Source of the DNA: Flavobacterium sp.
GTDB taxonomy: Bacteria; Bacteroidota; Bacteroidia; Flavobacteriales; Flavobacteriaceae
Length of the DNA stretch: 54,750 nucleotides
NCBI RefSeq assembly: GCF_027531905.1
Contig: NZ_JAPZSU010000030.1
Span: 1-54,750 of the forward strand
Reading direction: 5' to 3'
The stretch's first letter is position 1. The number at the start of each line of letters is the position of its first letter. The position numbers and the translations under genes were made by a program. The notes under the pieces are model-generated. The model searched no databases. It was given only the letters and a program-made list of their open reading frames with translations, and was not told the DNA's origin. Shown here in pieces: positions 26,548 to 34,583 of the stretch.

Positions 26548-27780
26548 ATTTTGCTTTGCATTTGCAGATTTTCTTGATTTATGAGCACCGCCACTTCTAT
26601 TGGAATTTTTATGCTTTTCATTTGCTAGAGTAGGATTGCCCGATTGCCAAGGATAGGGATGATCGGTGATTGTTTTAACATCAACTTTTATTAATTTTTG
26701 AATGTCTTTCCAATACGGATGTTCATCTTTTCCGCAAAAAGAAATTGCGATACCGCCATTTCCAGCGCGACCAGTTCTACCTATTCTATGGACATACGTT
26801 TCTGGAATGTTTGGTAAGTCAAAGTTGATTACAAAGGGTAATTGGTCAATATCAATGCCTCGAGCAGCAATATCAGTAGCAACTAAAACACCAACTTCTT
26901 TGTTTTTAAAGGCATCCAAAACGCGTTGTCTTGCATTTTGAGATTTGTCTCCATGGATAGCTTCAGCGGCAATATCTCTTTTTCGCAATGCTTTTACGAC
27001 GTTATCTGCACCATGTTTTGTTCTTGAAAAAACTAATACATCAGTCAAGTTTTCGTTCTTTATTAAATGATACAACAAGTTTCTTTTTTCAGCTTTTTCA
27101 ACAAAATACAATCGTTGTTCTACCTTTTCAGCGGTAGAAGAAACCGGTGAAACTGTTACCGTAGCGGGATCATTCAGAAACATTTCAGCCAATTCTCTAA
27201 TAGCTATTGGCATTGTAGCTGAGAATAGCAGGGTTTGTCTGTTTTTTGGGGTTAATTTTACAATTTTTTTTACATCATTCACAAATCCCATATCCAACAT
27301 TTGATCGGCTTCATCTAGCACTAAAGTGTGTAAATGGTCTAAATTGATAAAGCCTTGTTTATGAAGATCTAATAGTCTTCCGGGTGTCGCGATTAATACA
27401 TCGACTCCTTGTCGTAATGTATCCACTTGTGGGTTTTGGGAAACACCTCCAAAAATCGTTAATTGCGTCAAATTAGTATACTTTGCATAAGTGTCAAAGT
27501 TTTGCCCAATTTGAACCGCAAGTTCTCTAGTTGGAGTAACTACGAGTGCTCTTATTAACTTTGCTTTTTTGGAGGAACCAACAATACGATGGAGTTGATG
27601 AATGATAGGAATAGCAAATGCAGCTGTTTTTCCTGTGCCAGTTTGTGCACAACCTACAAGATCTCTACCAGAGAGAACTAATGGAATCGCTTGTTCTTGA
27701 ATGGGAGTAGGTTCGGTATAACCTTCTTCAAACACTGCTTTTTGTATACTTTTTGAAAGGGATAAATCTTCGAATAACAT
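26530..27780 (-). CDS. DEAD-box ATP-dependent RNA helicase, RhlE-like
   Basis: A protein of 416 residues with the complete motif set: Q motif (EPTPIQEQAIP), AQTGTGKTAAF (motif I), PTRELAVQ (Ia), TPGRLLD (Ib), VLDEADQML (II), SATMP (III), LVATDIAARGIDI (V) and HRIGRTGRAG (VI). A short basic tail (KSRKSANAKQNKKRWY) could bind RNA. It unwinds short RNA duplexes, probably in ribosome assembly or mRNA turnover at low temperature (family knowledge). The longer frame starting at 27828 is rejected because it begins inside the -7 box at 27826-27833; ATG 27780 starts the usual MLFEDLSLS N terminus. Confidence 0.94.
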   Translation of the reverse strand: MLFEDLSLSKSIQKAVFEEGYTEPTPIQEQAIPLVLSGRDLVGCAQTGTGKTAAFAIPIIHQLHRIVGSSKKAKLIRALVVTPTRELAVQIGQNFDTYAKYTNLTQLTIFGGVSQNPQVDTLRQGVDVLIATPGRLLDLHKQGFINLDHLHTLVLDEADQMLDMGFVNDVKKIVKLTPKNRQTLLFSATMPIAIRELAEMFLNDPATVTVSPVSSTAEKVEQRLYFVEKAEKRNLLYHLIKNENLTDVLVFSRTKHGADNVVKALRKRDIAAEAIHGDKSQNARQRVLDAFKNKEVGVLVATDIAARGIDIDQLPFVINFDLPNIPETYVHRIGRTGRAGNGGIAISFCGKDEHPYWKDIQKLIKVDVKTITDHPYPWQSGNPTLANEKHKNSNRSGGAHKSRKSANAKQNKKRWY

Positions 27781-27825
27781 ATTTTTGAAATTTAAATTCT
27801 TTGAGTAGCACAAAGAATAAGGCAA

Positions 27826-27833
27826 CAAAGATA
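27826..27833 (-). promoter_or_regulatory. -7 promoter element of RNA helicase gene
   Basis: Reads TATCTTTG on the minus strand (TAnnTTTG), about 46 bases upstream of ATG 27780. Confidence 0.6.
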
Positions 27834-27906
27834 GTGTTATTATTTTTGTTGCCTATTTATTTATGAAATGAAGGCTAATATGCAAATCGGTCGTTTTAAA
27901 AGCGCT

Positions 27907-28947
27907 TCATAATAAGTTTTGATTATACCCTTTTATAAAATCAGTGACCAAATAGCCAATTAATTTGCCAATCAAATGATTGTTTTGCTGTTGATCTAAA
28001 TCGGGTGCACCTTCGCAAATATGAATGTATGAAGCATTTTTTTGTTTAGAAAAAAAGGAAATAAAGGCTCTTAATTCTTCAATAGAAAAACCACTTAATG
28101 TCATGGCGCTACTAGCAATATTCGGTATGGCATCTAAATCAATTTCAATTCCAAAAGGATCGTTTTTGATGAATTCTAGGGCGATATTCATTTCCTGTTT
28201 GAAATCTTTTTCTTTTCGAACATTAATACTGTCGTAAGTATTATAGCGGACGCGGTCTTCTAGTTTTTTTATAATATCTAAAACGCTTTTGGAAGTGTAG
28301 TTTTCATGAAGACCAAAAATAAAATACTTTTTTAAGAATCCTTCTTCAAAGGCATAAGAAAATCCATTGCCACTATGTCTTCCTTCTAATATTCTAAAAT
28401 CAGAATGGGCATCAAAATTCACAGCATTGATCGCTTTTCCTTTAGCTAAAGCAGTTCCTTTTATGTTTCCATATGAATTATTATGACCACCACCAATAAT
28501 GATAGGTATTTTGCCTGCTTGGATTATTGTGCAAATGATATAGGAAACTTCTTTGTCAATTCTCTTTACCAATTGACTTAGTTTTGAACGATCATCTACA
28601 TCATTAAAGTCTAAATTTGTAACCTCACTCATTTCTTGTTTTACGTCAATTTGACCCAAAACAAGAATTTGGCTTCCCTTGCAAAATCGATTATGTTGAA
28701 TATTGGCAATGCTTTTTATAGCGCTTTCCCATGCCGATGCAGCTCCTGGTCTTCCGTAATTCGCTCTAACACCTATGTCTTCAGGAATACCAAGTAAAAC
28801 ATATTTTGCTTCAGTAGATTTTATAAAGGATACAAGATCTGTATCCTTTGGTATAGTAATCATTTTTTCTCCAAACTTGATCTCACCACTTCTGTGATTG
28901 GTAATTTTAGCCAGATCACTTGAGGTGAATTGGATTAATTTTTCCAT
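27907..28947 (-). CDS. hutG: Formimidoylglutamase (arginase/ureohydrolase family)
   Basis: A protein of 346 residues of the ureohydrolase fold. Manganese ligands are visible in GGGHNNSYG, NFDAHSDFR and EIDLDAIPN. The SGxS-type loop near the third motif reads TLSGFSIEEL. In Bacteroidota this long form is HutG, releasing glutamate and formamide from N-formimidoyl-L-glutamate, the last step of histidine degradation. The preceding step, HutI, is encoded about 1 kb away on the same strand with one opposite-strand gene between them, which supports the assignment over arginase or agmatinase. hutH and hutU are not in the window. A -7 box lies only about 10 bases before the ATG. Confidence 0.85.
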   Translation of the reverse strand: MEKLIQFTSSDLAKITNHRSGEIKFGEKMITIPKDTDLVSFIKSTEAKYVLLGIPEDIGVRANYGRPGAASAWESAIKSIANIQHNRFCKGSQILVLGQIDVKQEMSEVTNLDFNDVDDRSKLSQLVKRIDKEVSYIICTIIQAGKIPIIIGGGHNNSYGNIKGTALAKGKAINAVNFDAHSDFRILEGRHSGNGFSYAFEEGFLKKYFIFGLHENYTSKSVLDIIKKLEDRVRYNTYDSINVRKEKDFKQEMNIALEFIKNDPFGIEIDLDAIPNIASSAMTLSGFSIEELRAFISFFSKQKNASYIHICEGAPDLDQQQNNHLIGKLIGYLVTDFIKGYNQNLL

Positions 28948-28957
28948 TTTTTTATTT

Positions 28958-28965
28958 CAAAAATA
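28958..28965 (-). promoter_or_regulatory. -7 promoter element very close to hutG start
   Basis: Reads TATTTTTG on the minus strand (TAnnTTTG), 10 bases before ATG 28947. If used, the mRNA leader would be only a few bases long. Confidence 0.45.
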
Positions 28966-28989
28966 CTATAAAATTGTTAACACAGGTTA

Positions 28990-28997
28990 TACCTTTG
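28990..28997 (+). promoter_or_regulatory. -7 promoter element of coiled-coil protein gene
   Basis: TACCTTTG, exact TAnnTTTG, 38 bases before ATG 29036; divergent from the hutG promoter. Confidence 0.55.
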
Positions 28998-29035
28998 TAT
29001 TATATTCTTAATTTTGGATAAAAATTTAAAATAAC

Positions 29036-29911
29036 ATGGAAAAACAACAAAACAATTCAAGTCTAAAGGCGATTATTGCCGTTTTAGCAGTATTATTAGT
29101 AGGTAGTTTGGTTTATATCTTCAAAATGTCATCTGATGCAGAAGTGGTAAAAACAGAATTAACTACTACTTTGACAGAGAAAGAGTCTGTGATGAAGGAT
29201 CTACAAACGTTAAAAGCAACTTATGACGCAGCAATTGCTGAAAATACTACAATGTCTGAAGAATTAATTCAAGAAAGAGACAAAATTGTAGCTCTTATGG
29301 ATGAGTTAAATCAATCTAAAGGTGATGTTTCAAAATTTAAGACTCAATTATCTGCTTTGCAAAATAAAATGAAGTCGTTAATGACTGAAAACGAAGGATT
29401 GAAAAAAGCCAATGAAAAAGTTACTGCTCAAAGAGACAGTACCGTAGTAGTTTTAGGTGAATCTAAAAAGTTTAATGAAGTATTAGTTGGTCAAAACGAA
29501 GAGCTAGCTAAAACAGTTGAAAAAGGAGCGAAATTAACTATTTTGAATACTAAAACTGCTGCTTACAAACTAAGAAATTCTGGAAAACAAATAGAAACAG
29601 ATAAAGCAAGTAGAGCTGATATCTTAAAAATTAGTTTTACTATTGCAGAAAATCAAATCGCGAAATCTGGAGACAAAACGTATTATGTTCAAGTAATTGA
29701 TAGTAAAAATAACGTTTTAGGAGAAAAGCAAACAGAAACATTTGGGGAAACTATTTTAACCTATAGTTTTGCAACAACTGTAACTTATGCCAACAAAACT
29801 GTAGAAGTTTCTGAGGATTTGAAAGGTAAAAATTTCGAAAAAGGTGCTTATTTTATCAATATCTTTGATAAAGACGTATTGGTTTCTAAAACAAGTTTTA
29901 CTTTAAGATAA
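29036..29911 (+). CDS. Membrane-anchored coiled-coil protein, unknown function
   Basis: A protein of 291 residues. One N-terminal membrane helix (about 11-29, AIIAVLAVLLVGSLVYIF) is followed by a long coiled coil (about 33-170, rich in K, E, T and heptad leucines). A beta-rich C-terminal domain follows (about 180-291, e.g. KTYYVQVIDSKNNVLGEKQT and ending VSKTSFTLR). The topology suggests an inner-membrane anchor with the coil and C-terminal domain in the periplasm. I do not recognise a characterised family. It is a single-gene unit on the plus strand lying between hutG and hutI, with its own promoter and terminator. Confidence 0.8.
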   Translation: MEKQQNNSSLKAIIAVLAVLLVGSLVYIFKMSSDAEVVKTELTTTLTEKESVMKDLQTLKATYDAAIAENTTMSEELIQERDKIVALMDELNQSKGDVSKFKTQLSALQNKMKSLMTENEGLKKANEKVTAQRDSTVVVLGESKKFNEVLVGQNEELAKTVEKGAKLTILNTKTAAYKLRNSGKQIETDKASRADILKISFTIAENQIAKSGDKTYYVQVIDSKNNVLGEKQTETFGETILTYSFATTVTYANKTVEVSEDLKGKNFEKGAYFINIFDKDVLVSKTSFTLR

Positions 29912-29932
29912 AACGAATTGAATCTATAAAAG

Positions 29933-29964
29933 AAAGGAGGAATTTTGATTTCCTCCTTTTTTTT
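29933..29964. terminator. Bidirectional terminator between coiled-coil gene and hutI
   Basis: Perfect stem aaaggaggaa (29933-29942) / ttcctccttt (29950-29959) followed by T to 29964. The T run overlaps the hutI stop codon, and on the minus strand the other arm also ends in T. Confidence 0.82.
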
Positions 29965-31201
29965 ATGAGTATATTTTGCCTTCTAATAGCACCGTTTCAA
30001 TTAGATTGCTACCAAAAGAATATGGCAACTGATAATAAGAAGGAATACGCTTGGTGATGATAAGATTGGCTTTTTTTCCAATAGTGATACTACCATGAGT
30101 TGTAGCAATCCCCATAGCATAAGCGCCGTTGAGGGTAGCTGCATTTATAGCTTCCTCAGGTGTCATTTTCATTTTGATACAAGCTGTTGCTACCACAAAA
30201 TTCATGTTTCCTGAAGGAGTCGATCCAGGGTTGAAATCTGAAGCTAAGGCTAGTGGTAGTCCTGCTTTTATCATTTCACGTGCTGGCGTGTAGGGGATGC
30301 TTAGAAAATAGGAGCAGGATGGCAAAGCCACGGGCATTGTTTCGGTGTGCTTTAAAGCGTTAATGTCTTCTGGAGTCATTATTTCTAGATGATCTACTGA
30401 TAGGGCATTATTTTGAACCCCCACTTGAATTCCACCTATCGAATTGAACTGATTAACATGAATTTTTGGTCGTAAACCATAACGAATTCCTGCGGTGATA
30501 ATTTTTTCGGTTTGTGCTACCGTAAAATAACCGCTTTCGCAAAAGACATCGATAAATTCTGCTAAATTTTCTTTGGCAATTTCAGGTAGCATCTCGTTAA
30601 TAATTAAGTCAATATAGGCTTCTTTATTATCTTTAAAAAGGGAAGGAAAGGCATGTGCACCCAAAAAGGTAGCTTTAATCGCAATAGGATAGTTGTTGGC
30701 TAATCTTTTGATAACCCGCAGCATTTTTAGTTCTCCTTCTACAGTTAGTCCATATCCTGATTTTATTTCTACTGCTCCTGTTCCTAATTGTATTACTTCT
30801 TTGAGTCTTTCTTCTGATTGAAGATATAATTCGTCTTCTGAGGTTTCGTTTAATTTTTTAGCTGAATTTAAGATACCGCCACCACGATTGGCAATTTCTT
30901 CGTAAGTCAAACCATTAATTCTATCTACAAATTCTTGTTCACGATTACCTGCATACACAATATGAGTATGGCTATCACACCAAGAAGGGAGTACTATTTT
31001 TCCACTGGCATCAATAGTTTTATCAGCTTTTACATCGGGTAGGTTATCCATGGAGCCAAAATCAAATATTAAATCGTCTTTGATGATCAAGTACGCATTT
31101 TTTATGGTGGGTAAAATAGCCATTGTTGTACCAGAAACCTTTGTAATATCTGAGTTTCGTACTTGTAAAAGTTCTTTTATATTGGTAATTAATGTAATCA
31201 T
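29963..31201 (-). CDS. hutI: Imidazolonepropionase
   Basis: Amidohydrolase of 412 residues, third enzyme of histidine degradation: it opens the imidazolone ring to give N-formimidoylglutamate, the substrate of HutG. Motifs: the metal-binding DSHTHIVYAGNREQEF (zinc histidines), GTGAVEIKSGYGL, the GAHAFP segment with a further metal histidine, and LALASDFNPGSTPSGNM with the metal aspartate. Length is normal. It lies four bases downstream of the glutamine cyclotransferase gene on the same strand, so the two should be co-transcribed. Confidence 0.96.
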   Translation of the reverse strand: MITLITNIKELLQVRNSDITKVSGTTMAILPTIKNAYLIIKDDLIFDFGSMDNLPDVKADKTIDASGKIVLPSWCDSHTHIVYAGNREQEFVDRINGLTYEEIANRGGGILNSAKKLNETSEDELYLQSEERLKEVIQLGTGAVEIKSGYGLTVEGELKMLRVIKRLANNYPIAIKATFLGAHAFPSLFKDNKEAYIDLIINEMLPEIAKENLAEFIDVFCESGYFTVAQTEKIITAGIRYGLRPKIHVNQFNSIGGIQVGVQNNALSVDHLEIMTPEDINALKHTETMPVALPSCSYFLSIPYTPAREMIKAGLPLALASDFNPGSTPSGNMNFVVATACIKMKMTPEEAINAATLNGAYAMGIATTHGSITIGKKANLIITKRIPSYYQLPYSFGSNLIETVLLEGKIYS

Positions 31202-31205
31202 ATGC

Positions 31206-32258
31206 TTATTCAGAAACTTTAATTTCGAACATTTTGCTCCAATTTTTACCTGTTACCAATATTGTTTTGGTTTTAGCATTGTATGCTATTCCATTCAAGA
31301 CATCATCTTTTGTGATGTCATTCATAGTTTTCCGTAAATCCGAAAGGTTTAAAATTTCTTCCACAGCACCGCTTTTTGGGTTAACAACTGCGATAGCATC
31401 CTTGAACCAGATATTTGTATAAATTTTACCATTAATTAATTCTAACTCATTAATCTCTTTGATTTTTGATGAACCTGAATACACATTAACATAATCAATC
31501 ATTTTCTGAGTTGCGGGATCTACTTTCCATATTTTTTCAGTTCCGTCAGTTTGGTAAATATATTTTCCGTCGTTTGTCATTCCCCATCCTTCAATGTCTT
31601 TTTCATAATCAAAAGTTTTTTCTAGCTTTAATGTGTTAGCATTATAGATAAAACCTTTTTTATTTTTATAAGTAAGTTGAAATAATTTATCATTGATAAT
31701 AGTTATTCCTTCACCAAAATAAGTGCTTTCTAAATTGATTTGCTTGTAAATTTTTCCTGTTTTATAATCATATTTTCTAATATAGGAATTGCCTTCCTGT
31801 CCCGTGCTTTCATAGAGTGTATCTTTGTAAAATTCCAATCCTTCGGTAAACGATTTCGCATCATGAGGATAGGTGTTCACAACGGTATATTTAAGCAATT
31901 TAGGTTCGATGTCAGAAACCAATTCTACTCTAGCGGTAGCTTCAGAACTGTCTCCTCCAAAATAAACCAACGCCTTGATGTTTTGGTAACCTAATTTTTG
32001 ATCTTTAAAAGGAAAATCAAGACCTGTATTTCCTTTACTGGTGGAGATTTTAACCTCATTAATATAGTAAACAATACTATCAATAGTTTTAGAAGTTGGG
32101 TTCAAAACACCAACTTTTAAGACATCTTTTGAGGTGTAAAAAGGTTTGAAAGCAGAATTATCGATTGTAAAAATAGAATTTTCGCCTTTTTTTGTGTCGC
32201 CACAGTTGGTTACCATAATTCCTAATAAAATGATATAAAGGAGGTTGAGTTTTTTCAT
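31206..32258 (-). CDS. Glutaminyl-peptide cyclotransferase-family lipoprotein
   Basis: A protein of 350 residues. The N terminus MKKLNLLYIILLGIMVTNC is a lipoprotein-type signal with the lipidated cysteine at residue 19. A linker domain of about 90 residues comes next, then a five-bladed propeller of the glutamine cyclotransferase type with repeats such as EGLEFYKDTLYEST and WGMTNDGKYIYQTDG. These enzymes turn N-terminal glutamine of peptides into pyroglutamate. ATG 32258 is chosen over 32282 because it begins the signal peptide. It is four bases from hutI, an unexpected pairing with histidine degradation. Function is from family recognition only. Confidence 0.86.
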   Translation of the reverse strand: MKKLNLLYIILLGIMVTNCGDTKKGENSIFTIDNSAFKPFYTSKDVLKVGVLNPTSKTIDSIVYYINEVKISTSKGNTGLDFPFKDQKLGYQNIKALVYFGGDSSEATARVELVSDIEPKLLKYTVVNTYPHDAKSFTEGLEFYKDTLYESTGQEGNSYIRKYDYKTGKIYKQINLESTYFGEGITIINDKLFQLTYKNKKGFIYNANTLKLEKTFDYEKDIEGWGMTNDGKYIYQTDGTEKIWKVDPATQKMIDYVNVYSGSSKIKEINELELINGKIYTNIWFKDAIAVVNPKSGAVEEILNLSDLRKTMNDITKDDVLNGIAYNAKTKTILVTGKNWSKMFEIKVSE

Positions 32259-32313
32259 GTCTACATTTTTTGAATAAGCCAATATACAACGATATTTTTA
32301 AGAGTCAAAGCAC

Positions 32314-32343
32314 TTGCAAAAATATAAAAAGATTGTATATTTG
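32314..32343 (+). promoter_or_regulatory. Promoter of SRP RNA gene
   Basis: TTG at 32314-32316 (-33 type) and TATATTTG at 32336-32343 (-7, exact TAnnTTTG) with a 19-base spacer. The expected start is about 32348, exactly where the RNA's terminal helix begins. Confidence 0.7.
32317..32324 (-). promoter_or_regulatory. -7 promoter element of cyclotransferase-hutI unit
   Basis: Reads TATTTTTG on the minus strand (TAnnTTTG), about 59 bases before ATG 32258. It lies inside the spacer of the divergent SRP RNA promoter, so the two may compete. Confidence 0.5.
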
Positions 32344-32347
32344 CACC

Positions 32348-32448
32348 GGCAAGTCCTACACGACCAGCTCCTGCTGACTCCCCCAGGATGGGAACATAGC
32401 AAGGGTAAGCGGTTGAGCGGTGCGATGTAGGTCGCTTGCCTTTTTTTT
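32348..32448 (+). ncRNA. ffs: Signal recognition particle RNA, small bacterial type
   Basis: About 93 bases of folded RNA plus a T-run terminator. The terminal helix pairs ggcaag (32348-32353) with cttgcc (32435-32440), then cctaca (32355-32360) with tgtagg (32426-32431). The apical Ffh-binding hairpin is recognisable in the conserved order cccccagga, tg, ggaa tetraloop, ca, tagcaaggg (about 32380-32405). It pairs with Ffh protein to target membrane proteins. The T run 32441-32448 ends transcription. A well-placed promoter precedes it. No protein is needed to explain this stretch. Confidence 0.95.
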
Positions 32449-32520
32449 CTTTCTTTGAGTAAATTTAGTCTTCCTTAGGAAGATTTTTTTATTTTTACCA
32501 CATCCATAAATTTCAAATAA

Positions 32521-33324
32521 ATGAATAAAGTTGTTTTGATTACTGGTGGGTCATCAGGAATAGGTAAATCTATTGGGGAGTTTTTGCATCAAAAAGGATT
32601 TATTGTGTACGGTACCAGTCGCAATCCAGAAAAAAACAGCGATACAGTTTTTCCGTTACTTGCTGTTGATGTTAGAAATAGTACTTCAATCAAAGAGGCT
32701 GTAAACTACATTATAGCTTCCTCGGGAAAAATAGATGTGGTTATCAATAACGCTGGGGTTGGGATTACCGGACCATTAGAAGAAATTCCAACCGATGAGA
32801 TAAAAAACAACTTCGAAACTAATTTTTTTGGACCAATCGAAGTCATGAAAGCTGTTTTGCCACAAATGCGACTACAAAAATCAGGCTTAATTATTAATGT
32901 GACTTCTATTGCAGGCTACATGGGTTTGCCTTACCGAAGTGTCTATTCAGCTTCTAAAGGCGCTTTAGAGTTAATTACCGAAGCTTTACGTATGGAAGTT
33001 AAAGATTTTGGAATTTCAATTACTAATGTGGCTCCAGGAGATTTTGCTACTAATATTGCAGCAGGAAGATATCATGCGCCAGTTATTGAAGGCTCTGCTT
33101 ATGAGGCGGTTTATGGTAGAACGTTGCAAGCTATGAATGAACATGTTGATAGTGGGAGTAATCCTAACGAAATGGCTGAAGCGGTCTATCAAATTATTAC
33201 GTCGCCATCGCCAAAAATTCATTACAAAGTTGGGGCTTTTATGCAAAAATTCTCTATTGTTCTTAAACGAATACTGCCGGATAAAGTCTATGAAAAAATG
33301 CTTATGAATCATTATAAATTATAG
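32521..33324 (+). CDS. Short-chain dehydrogenase/reductase (SDR)
   Basis: NAD(P)-dependent oxidoreductase of 267 residues, classical SDR type. It has the cofactor motif ITGGSSGIGKSIG (residues 6-18), NNAGVG, catalytic serine in NVTSIAGYMG, and the YSASK pair (tyrosine and lysine). The C-terminal end carries a hydrophobic/basic stretch (VLKRILPDKVYEKMLMNHYKL). Substrate is unknown. It lies downstream of the SRP RNA and is followed by a small membrane protein gene after three bases, probably in the same mRNA. A near-match -7 box TATTTTTA is present upstream. Confidence 0.92.
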   Translation: MNKVVLITGGSSGIGKSIGEFLHQKGFIVYGTSRNPEKNSDTVFPLLAVDVRNSTSIKEAVNYIIASSGKIDVVINNAGVGITGPLEEIPTDEIKNNFETNFFGPIEVMKAVLPQMRLQKSGLIINVTSIAGYMGLPYRSVYSASKGALELITEALRMEVKDFGISITNVAPGDFATNIAAGRYHAPVIEGSAYEAVYGRTLQAMNEHVDSGSNPNEMAEAVYQIITSPSPKIHYKVGAFMQKFSIVLKRILPDKVYEKMLMNHYKL

Positions 33325-33327
33325 TCT

Positions 33328-33528
33328 ATGGAAGTGATTTCAGAAATGTTCCCTGTTGTGATGTGGGTACTTGTGTTACTCGTGTTTTGGTATTTTGTCC
33401 GAAAGATTTTAGTTTCTTTAAGTGATAAAATAAATAATTCAGAGCTTTATAAAGAAGATATTCTGAATGTTCTTGAGGAGATTAGAGATGAATTGAAAGA
33501 ATTAAATAAAAACAATTCTGTTAAATAA
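33328..33528 (+). CDS. Small single-helix membrane protein
   Basis: A protein of 66 residues. One membrane helix (about 7-27, FPVVMWVLVLLVFWYFVRKI) is followed by a charged, probably amphipathic or coiled helix ending KELNKNNSVK. It begins three bases after the SDR stop, which supports translation coupling and that it is real. No family with known function is recognised. It may be a small partner of the SDR or an unrelated membrane protein; both are inference. Confidence 0.7.
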   Translation: MEVISEMFPVVMWVLVLLVFWYFVRKILVSLSDKINNSELYKEDILNVLEEIRDELKELNKNNSVK

Positions 33529-33555
33529 TTATATGTCGTAGTTTTGTAAAAAATT

Positions 33556-33668
33556 GCGTGAGGGATAGGAGCAAACTACCGAAGTAGTGCGTATAGCCCG
33601 ACCGTATTTGTAAAAGGCGCCTATAACAGGTCTGAATGTTGCGCCTTTTACAAATCCGGTCACGCCCA
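33556..33668. repeat. Structured intergenic element, repeat- or RNA-like
   Basis: A perfect 15-bp hairpin atttgtaaaaggcgc (33606-33620) / gcgccttttacaaat (33641-33655) is extended by accg/cggt outside it. An outer closing helix pairs gcgtga (33556-33561) with tcacgc (33660-33665). Inside lie 'gcaaactaccgaagtagtgc' and 'gtatagcccgaccg'. No T run follows, so it is not a simple terminator. I remember 'gcgtgaggg ... tagcccgac ... gtcacgccc' elements between genes of many Bacteroidota (memory only). It sits between the small membrane protein and the aldolase gene. Confidence 0.55.
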
Positions 33669-33701
33669 AAATAAGGAACACAATTAAATATAAATAATAA
33701 T

Positions 33702-34358
33702 ATGAAATTTTTTATTGACACGGCTAATTTAGCGCAGATTAAAGAGGCACAATCATTGGGTGTTTTGGATGGAGTAACTACAAACCCGTCTTTGATGGCT
33801 AAAGAAGGTATTACAGGGAAAAATAATATTTTGAAACATTACGTGGATATCTGTAATTTGGTTGAGGGTGATGTTAGTGCCGAGGTAAATGCTTTGGATT
33901 ATGATGGCATGATTAAAGAAGGAGAAGAGTTAGCTGATTTACACGAGCAAATCGTAGTTAAATTGCCAATGACCAAAGAGGGGGTAATGGCAGCTAAATA
34001 TTTTTCTGATAAAGGAATTAAAACGAATGTAACACTTGTCTTTTCTGTGGGTCAAGCTATTTTGGCTGCCAAAGCGGGAGCTACTTATGTTTCGCCATTT
34101 GTTGGTCGTTTAGACGATGTTTCTACTGATGGTTTAAATTTAATTGAAGAAATTCGATTGGTTTATGATAACTACGGTTACGAAACTCAAATTTTGGCAG
34201 CTTCAGTTCGTCATACAATGCATATTGTAAATTGTGCTAAAATTGGTGCTGATGTTATGACTGGCCCACTTTCTGCTATTTATGGTTTATTGAAACACCC
34301 TTTGACTGATATAGGATTGGCTCAATTTGTAGCTGATTTTGAAAAAGGAAACAAATAG
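33702..34358 (+). CDS. Fructose-6-phosphate aldolase / TalC-type transaldolase
   Basis: A TIM-barrel class I aldolase of 218 residues, the short TalC/FSA subfamily. The N terminus [16 protein letters not shown] and [13 protein letters not shown] are typical. The Schiff-base lysine is K87 in [10 protein letters not shown]. Sequence alone does not decide between transaldolase (pentose phosphate pathway) and fructose-6-phosphate aldolase activity; in Bacteroidota the transaldolase reading is common. It is alone between a structured element and a terminator. Confidence 0.9.
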   Translation: MKFFIDTANLAQIKEAQSLGVLDGVTTNPSLMAKEGITGKNNILKHYVDICNLVEGDVSAEVNALDYDGMIKEGEELADLHEQIVVKLPMTKEGVMAAKYFSDKGIKTNVTLVFSVGQAILAAKAGATYVSPFVGRLDDVSTDGLNLIEEIRLVYDNYGYETQILAASVRHTMHIVNCAKIGADVMTGPLSAIYGLLKHPLTDIGLAQFVADFEKGNK

Positions 34359-34407
34359 ATTTAAGATCGTTGACTAACGATTATTTAAGATTTTATATAG
34401 TAATAGA

Positions 34408-34442
34408 AACTCCCATATGCATTGCAAATGGGAGTTTTTTTG
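34408..34442 (+). terminator. Rho-independent terminator after TalC/FSA gene
   Basis: Perfect 10-bp stem aaactcccat (34408-34417) / atgggagttt (34429-34438), 11-base loop, then T run. Confidence 0.85.
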
Positions 34443-34527
34443 TTACCTAAACTGGCTGAAAATGCAATATTTGAAACTATGCTTAGATGAATTTCATATA
34501 AGCGATTCTCAGCGATTTGAATATTAA

Positions 34528-34560
34528 TAAAAAATCCCATTCTATTTTATTAGAATGGGA
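34528..34560 (-). terminator. Rho-independent terminator of the FHS transporter gene
   Basis: Perfect 10-bp stem tcccattcta (34535-34544) / tagaatggga (34551-34560). Read on the minus strand it is followed by a T run (complement of 34529-34534), 24 bases after the transporter stop. Confidence 0.82.
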
Positions 34561-34583
34561 CTTTGAATTGTTTGAAAAACTTC

